Origin: Camarhynchus parvulus
Taxonomy: Eukaryota; Chordata; Aves; Passeriformes; Thraupidae
Length of the DNA: 64,000 nt
Direction: 5' to 3'
NCBI RefSeq assembly: GCF_901933205.1
Contig: NC_044571.1
Span: 71,549,689 to 71,613,688, forward strand
Under the pieces are notes generated by a model. That model had not been told where the DNA came from, did not search any database, and was given only the letters and a program-made list of their open reading frames with translations. This document shows positions 58,121 through 64,000 of this stretch, piece after piece. The position numbers and the translations under genes were made by a program. The stretch's first letter is position 1; the number at the start of each line of letters is the position of its first letter.

Positions 58121-61100
58121 CATTCTCACACACATAAACCAGACAGGGACAACTAGAAGTGGTCAAGAAATGATGGGCCACTGCTCACCAGGAAAGCATG
58201 TGAATTGCCGTTTAACAGGCGATGAATTGAAAGAATTCAAAAAACACCAGTGCCATAATCCAGCTGTTAAGTGACCATGTTCCCAGTGTGCACACACTTC
58301 CAAGAAAAATTAAAATATGGACATGAGGCAAGCAGTTGCCTAGCGGACTGCTGAGTGCACGGGATTTATGTCTCAGTAGTTAGTATTATATTACGCTCAC
58401 AAAGTAGTATCCAAATATCAGCAGCTGTGTCTTGTATCCATTATTTCCCTTCTCCCACAAATATAAACCTTCCTCACCTTTTTAATTAGAAAAGCTGTTT
58501 GTTGACTATGACATGGAAACATTTTACGTGTTGTTGTCCAAAACTGCCATTATTAAATAAGCAGGAAAGTATGTTTGGTGGTAAATAGCAATGACCTTTA
58601 AAACAATGTCAAGCCCACACACCCCATGATTTGTGCGTAGGTATGTGTTCCTTTAAGTCGCTGTATATTACCAGTAATGTGACATAGAAAGCTGCTGTGG
58701 AAAGTATCTTTGGTCAAAGAAATGTAGGGTAAATAAATAATTAAAAACTAAAGTGCATAGCCAACTTACCTTGTAAACTGCTAAATTCAAACCTGTTCAT
58801 GGGAGGACTGACTTCATGTTCACATCGAGATGTATAAAAATCTATTTTTTTTATCATGAAAAATATTTACAGCAGTTAACTGAGGTCAGGACATCTCTTA
58901 TTTTCTTGGCTGACTCATCCATCACTTGTGCAGTAGCCTTCTCATGCATAACAGAGGAGCACTGGTGTCACGTAAGCAGAGAAGGGCCCTGAGAAATGCA
59001 GGAAGAGAGGCTGATTTCACCTGTGTAAAATAATATCATTTTTCATAAAACATCTACAGAAGAAAACCCAATTAGGCTAGAGTGCACCCTAGCCTTCCTC
59101 CAGGCCATTCCAGTGAAATGCAGAGGTTGTCTGGTGTTACTCCAGGAAATCAGCAAAGATTTTTCATGTCATTATTTTTGTTGGTGCCATTTGTTTCAGT
59201 TTCATTTTGTATTTAGAGAGGAAGGAGAAGAGACAGAGAAGGATGAGCAGGAAAAGTTGTCTTTAGGGCAAAACACTTAACTTTAAGTGCAAAATTATTT
59301 GAAAAGTATTTGTGAACTTTTTCTAAGAAACCTCAGCAAGCTTCTTAGATGCAAATAAAATTGTGTAAGAGACCCTGAATCTCATGTCTCACATTTAACA
59401 GACCCTTTTATAAGGAAGGGCGTGCCAGGGTGTGCAGGTCTGCACGGACAGACTTCGAGCTCAGTGTGAGCATGACGCAACAGCAAAATGTTTTACAGGA
59501 CACTTGTACCATGGGAACTGCACAGGCAGGGCAAGGGTTGGTAGGAAGAGCTAGCAAGGTATAAATAAATATATGTTTGTAAACGTGAGAAATTTGTGGA
59601 GAGAGGACCTGCAGTGCTCTCTTACAATGGATGGACCAGAGAGCGGTGCAGCGGTGGAAAGGTGGGTCTTCACAAGTACTTACCCACAGGTTTGGTAGAG
59701 AATTTTTCAACTGAGCAATTCTTTACTGGGAAACAGTGATTCAAGAAAATCACTGTTTTTCACAGACACTTACCTGTTCTGGTTAAAGCTTACTCAGGAA
59801 CAGGCTCTGAAGGACTAGATGAAAGCTAGGGACAGAGAAAGGGAAGGAGCCCTTGCAACATGCTGGTATTCAAAGCATCCAGTTACCAGGAAATAAAAGG
59901 GTTTGGCTCAGTCTAGATCAGAAGTCAGAGCATGAGTTTTCCTCCTCATGAGTGAGTCCAGTGACAACTATGAGATCCAGGAGAGCTCTTTTTTTGTGCT
60001 TTTCCCAAGAAAAGCAGCAATATATCTTGAGGATATGTCAAACTTTTTTTGAGTCTCAGAGCTTCACAGGATAAGAAGATCATTTCTCAGCAAAGATATC
60101 CAATCTCTGGTAGTTTTCATACTGCAGTGTAAGTGTCTCTTTGACCAGGCACCCAAAAGTCAAAACCAACCATTCCCATGAGAGAGTGTGCTAGCTGGGA
60201 GCACACAGACCCTCCTGAGGTGGGTGTCCCCAGGCCCCCACTATCCTCTGGATGCACTCATAGCGGCAGCAAATTTTCTGTCAGCTCTACTTGGGCAGTT
60301 ATGAATGGCTGCAGGTCATAACAAGCCAAGGATGAAGGAGCTGTAGGCTTCATTTCAGCAGAGGGGAAAGGGGAGCTGCTTGTACTGACTGAGACAATGT
60401 AAAAGCACACCAATTTTCCTAGACTAAGAAGGAAGTTTGGAGGGTGGTTTCTTGGTTCTAAAAATTACCTGCATTTTGAACTGCCTTTATCTCTTGGTGA
60501 GCATCATGAACTACACTCAGATGCAAATGAGATGAGCAGAAATGAGACACATGCATGTGCTATGCCTTTTTCCTCCTGCTGAACGTCTGCTCCACTGGTA
60601 AACACCAGCCCTGGAAGGAGCAGAGAGGTAGAAGCAAAGTCCAGGAGCAAAGGCCATATCCTTCAATGTACAGCTCATGGGAAATGCAGCAACAATCCAG
60701 GAGTCAAGATTGAGCCTTGACTTCTTCCACAGCACAAGCTGTGAACATGACACATGGAGGAGAGCCCATCCTCCTGCATCTGTGAGGCTATTATGCCTTC
60801 AGTTACCTGAAATTAGTTTTAAGTTGACCTGTGGTCAGATCATCATGGCCTTCAGTTGATAAGTAGAAAAGGTAGAGAGAGACTTGGAACACTGAAAACC
60901 AACTGGACTGAAATTTTTCATCTTCTTCCCACCCAAACATTTTTTTCTTAAACATATTTCTTATTTCGGTCACACCAGAGATCCTGGACAACCCAGTCAT
61001 GTCCCAGTATGACCTCTGTTGCCATTGCTCAGGACTTTGCCTCTTCTGAATCACACCCTGCCACCAACACTGATTTCCAAACACCCCTGTCTTGATCAAG

Positions 61101-62060
61101 CTCCATTTCCCAGCAGAACAGCCCACCCCAGCCACTGAATGCCATTGCTTTTCTTCTTGAAAAACTGCCTCCCGTGTAAGTATTTGCTGACTTAGTTTCT
61201 TCTCCATTGCTTCTTCCTCACCTGTTTTTTTCTTGCCTGTTTTGCCTCTGCCTGTGCTAAATATCACACTCTACTGAGAACAAGACCTCATTTCATTTGC
61301 TTTGTAAAATGTCCACACACATTGATGGAGATGTATAAATAATTAATACATGCCTTAATCTAAAGATTATGAAGAAGAAGGTAGTGATTGCTACAGAAAG
61401 ATTAATGTGGAAAAAATAACCAGACTGTAATTTTCTCTAGAGACCTATGAAAGCATTAACCCAAAGGAGGCCCCCTTAAGTACTTTTGCAGATAGCCCAA
61501 TGAATTCCAGGTATGGCTTTGCTTTGCATTCATTTTCCTTTCTTCCAAGATATATCTGCCTATCTTACATGCACACATACATATCCTTGCCTCTTCCTCT
61601 GTGGATAGTTTCTCCATGCCATTTCATGCTGCAGCAACTGTAAAATAGTGTAATTCTTTTCACAGTGCAGGAAAGGTAGCAAAAGGGCTCTTGCAGAGAT
61701 CTGAAGTTGTACAGCATACAGCTCTTGAAACAAGAACTGTGAGCTGCAAATTGGATGCAGGAACACTTGCTGGTCCTAAGCTTCTTCTTTTCTAAATGTA
61801 TACTCAAGCTCAGTTCCTGCTGGGAGGTAGAATGGGCAGATAAGCACAAGCAGGCCCTGTCAGCAAATCGCACAGACCCCTCCAGAACAATTTGGTCCGC
61901 CTGGAGCTCTGCTCAAGTCAATAAATCTTGGAGAGAGACAGAGCTCATTGGCAATGATTAGCCTGGTGCCCCCCAAGTAGCCTGTGTGCCTCCCAGATCC
62001 CAAACCCGGCACTTCTGAGTCCAGCTTACTTGGATCAGCTCAAATCTGCTGGACACTTAG
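58121..62060. other. Non-coding DNA; possible conserved element at 58440-58790
   Basis: 58440-58790 is AT-rich, has TTTAATTAG (58481-58489), 'tttggtcaaagaaat' and 'gacctttaaaacaatg', and lacks repeats, the look of a conserved non-coding element. The rest is ordinary. The 154-residue minus frame at 60803-61267 has no recognisable domain and is within chance expectation. Confidence 0.45.
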
Positions 62061-62147
62061 GAGACTTGAGGAGCTGTGTGGTTATTGGAGTGTTGGAGTG
62101 TGGTTGTGGGTGCTGGAGCTGTGAGGAGTTGTGTGGCTGTGCGGGTA
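62061..62147 (+). repeat. G/T-rich low-complexity tract
   Basis: Irregular repetition of gagctgtgtgg, ttggagtg and gctgtgagg type words. Probably degenerate minisatellite or simple sequence; no constant period. Confidence 0.6.
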
Positions 62148-64000
62148 TCAGAGAGCAAAGATGCTTTGCCCCCCAACCATCAAAAGCTCTAAGAACTCCC
62201 AGCATGACTCTTCAGTGACCACAGACAGCAGCAGAAATCTCAGCCTCGCTTTTTTTCCTGGGCTGAACCCACTACTCCTTCTGTAAATCTTCCACTTTCT
62301 TTGTCCTTTCCTCCAAAAAGCTGCAGGAGCAGAGTCTGTCTGGGCCAAGGGGACTGGGAGACACAGAAAGGAAGCACCTGCAGCTGGGGCAGTCAAATCC
62401 AGCCAGTCCAACACAGCTGGGAGGGGAAAGGTCTCTTGTCACCCTTCAGTTTTTCTAGCAGTGCCTTACAGGGAAAAAGTAATTTTATAATGGCTGGAGC
62501 TTTTTGATGCCAAAGAAGAATGAAAGAAAGTTACTTAAAAGCCAAAATCAGCCTGCACCAGACATCATGGTAAGAGCAGCTGAGCAGAGCTTGTATACCT
62601 TCCATCCACAGTAAGACCTTCACACTGAGCAGGACTGAAGTTGCCTGTCCTCAGGGCTGGCAAAAGATCACATACAAGCCTGAGGTGTTTCTCCTAGGGC
62701 GGGATGTCAGTCCTGGTAAGGACTGTAGTGTAGGGAGTGGGGAGAGGGTACACAGCTGGATCAAGTACCTCAGGGAAAGGCAGCAGTGCCTTGTCTCATG
62801 ACCCCAAGGAAAAGCAGAGGACAGGTAAAGCTGGCACAGAGAAGGGCCAAGTCTGGAAGGATTCCAGCCCAGCAAGCACAGCACCCCTTTTCCTCTGGGT
62901 CCCTCCATGAGCACATCACTGCCAGTTCTTACTTTCCTTTTGTTTATGCCAGCTTAAGTTTGGGGTAATAGTCAAACATGAAACTAGATACAATCAGGGA
63001 GCACAGGCAATATGCAAAGCACTGGGGACTGCTTCCACAAACCTGCCCCTTTCCTGCCCCCACACTGATATCCCTGTGAACCCTTATTTACCAGGTGTCT
63101 GGTAACCCACGCTCTCCGTTCTAGCCCTTTTGAGGGTCTCATTGTTCCAATGGCACAACTTGCTATTTTTTTTTAACAGGATTTGGTCTTCCTTCCAGAC
63201 CTTTCTAGAACTTTCTTCTGATGTCGCACAACCACCTTCAGTATTTTGAATACAACAAATCACCTAAGCCTGCTGACTCCACTTTTTTGCAAAAGACATT
63301 CAACTTCTTTTGACTGAAGTGGGAGCTGAAGCTATTCAGTGCTTTGTAAGATCAAACCTTAAAAGCAGGCTTAATGGTAGCCCCTGAAGCTCAGCTTTCT
63401 CCTTTGGTTTACATCAAGTGATGATTACCATTTGTTCTCTTTTCTATAAATTTTCAAATCTTCACCAAAGATACTGGTTTCCTTGCTGGTGTAATCTACC
63501 CCATTCCACTTATCAGCCTATTAAAAAAAGATTGGTACAGTAATTTCTTATATGGATTAGGTGTTTCAGATAACTCCCAGATACTGCTTTTCTATTTTGC
63601 TGATTCCTGTGCTCACCTGCAAGCTTGTCTTGATCCTTTTCTCTGCTTAGCTCCAGCACATAAAAAGGGAGACTCAAACACACATTCCTCAGTAACAGTT
63701 TACATTAATGTCTCTCTGCTTATCCTGTAATTACAGTGTAGGTACTCTGGTCCCTTGCATTCATGTTTGTCAGAGTAGAGGGATCTTGTGTGTACCTGTT
63801 TTATCTATCAAGCACCAAGAAAACACAGACACTTTGAAGTACACATTTGGAAAGTGCACAACCAAACTGTTCATAAATACGCCGTTTAATCACTTCACCC
63901 ATGGGTGAAAAATGCTGCCTCGGTCTTGAGAAATGTTTGGTGAATAGGGCATTCTGTGTTACTACTTTTCAAGATCCAGAAGACAGATGAGGCTGTGAAG
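62148..64000. other. Non-coding DNA, nothing recognised
   Basis: Moderately GC-rich to about 63130, then AT-rich. Frames under 90 residues without motifs. No repeat terminus before the window ends. Confidence 0.5.

Noticed and set aside
60803..61267. 154-residue minus-strand frame with a Lys/Glu-rich start
   Set aside because: No family recognised, ends in low-information sequence, no promoter or splice sites that define it; chance length.
1..64000. tRNA genes, tRNA-derived SINEs, CRISPR arrays, rRNA
   Set aside because: Looked for tRNA box A/B phrases, evenly spaced repeats and rRNA landmarks on both strands; none found by eye.

Overview
This window looks like non-coding nuclear DNA of a bird, most probably a songbird. 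Five clear CR1 retrotransposon copies (six segments, one copy being split) carry the avian CR1 3' end, and a solo LTR resembles one I remember as common in passerine genomes. The rest is AT-rich vertebrate DNA with few CpGs, long A and T runs, and only short open frames. I see no bacterial gene organisation, CRISPR array, tRNA, rRNA or complete protein-coding gene. It reads as an intergenic gap or a very large intron.

Layout. 1-763 is the 3' part of a plus-strand CR1 that enters from outside the window. 764-4054 is unique sequence. 4055-4797 is a nest: an old plus-strand CR1 split by a minus-strand CR1. 5105-5610 is somewhat GC-richer. From about 6.4 to 13 kb there are faint relics of ancient amniote repeats and a 123-bp candidate exon at 10040-10162. 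An octamer-plus-TATA arrangement lies at 13854-13886 and an exact 35-bp tandem duplication at 14506-14575. The next 10 kb is featureless apart from a small imperfect duplication and AC runs.

Two very old CR1/L3-like reverse-transcriptase relics lie at 24150-24530 and 29100-29620. They explain two of the more protein-like open frames. Between them is an AT-rich block with homeobox- and octamer-like motifs. Minus-strand CR1 copies follow at 35978-36182 and 37119-37768, then the solo LTR at 39272-39652, a MIR-like relic abutting a CR1 piece at 43400-43722, and another minus-strand CR1 at 45121-45370. The last 19 kb holds a 32-bp duplication, a G-rich quadruplex candidate, a second MIR-like relic, one more exon-like segment and a block that could be a conserved non-coding element.

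No set of genes can be shown to work together here. The history is one of successive CR1 insertions with one LTR element added later. The items most likely to be functional are the 10040-10162 exon candidate and the 13854-13886 promoter-like pair. All calls come from reading the sequence by eye and from memory of repeat families; no alignment was run.
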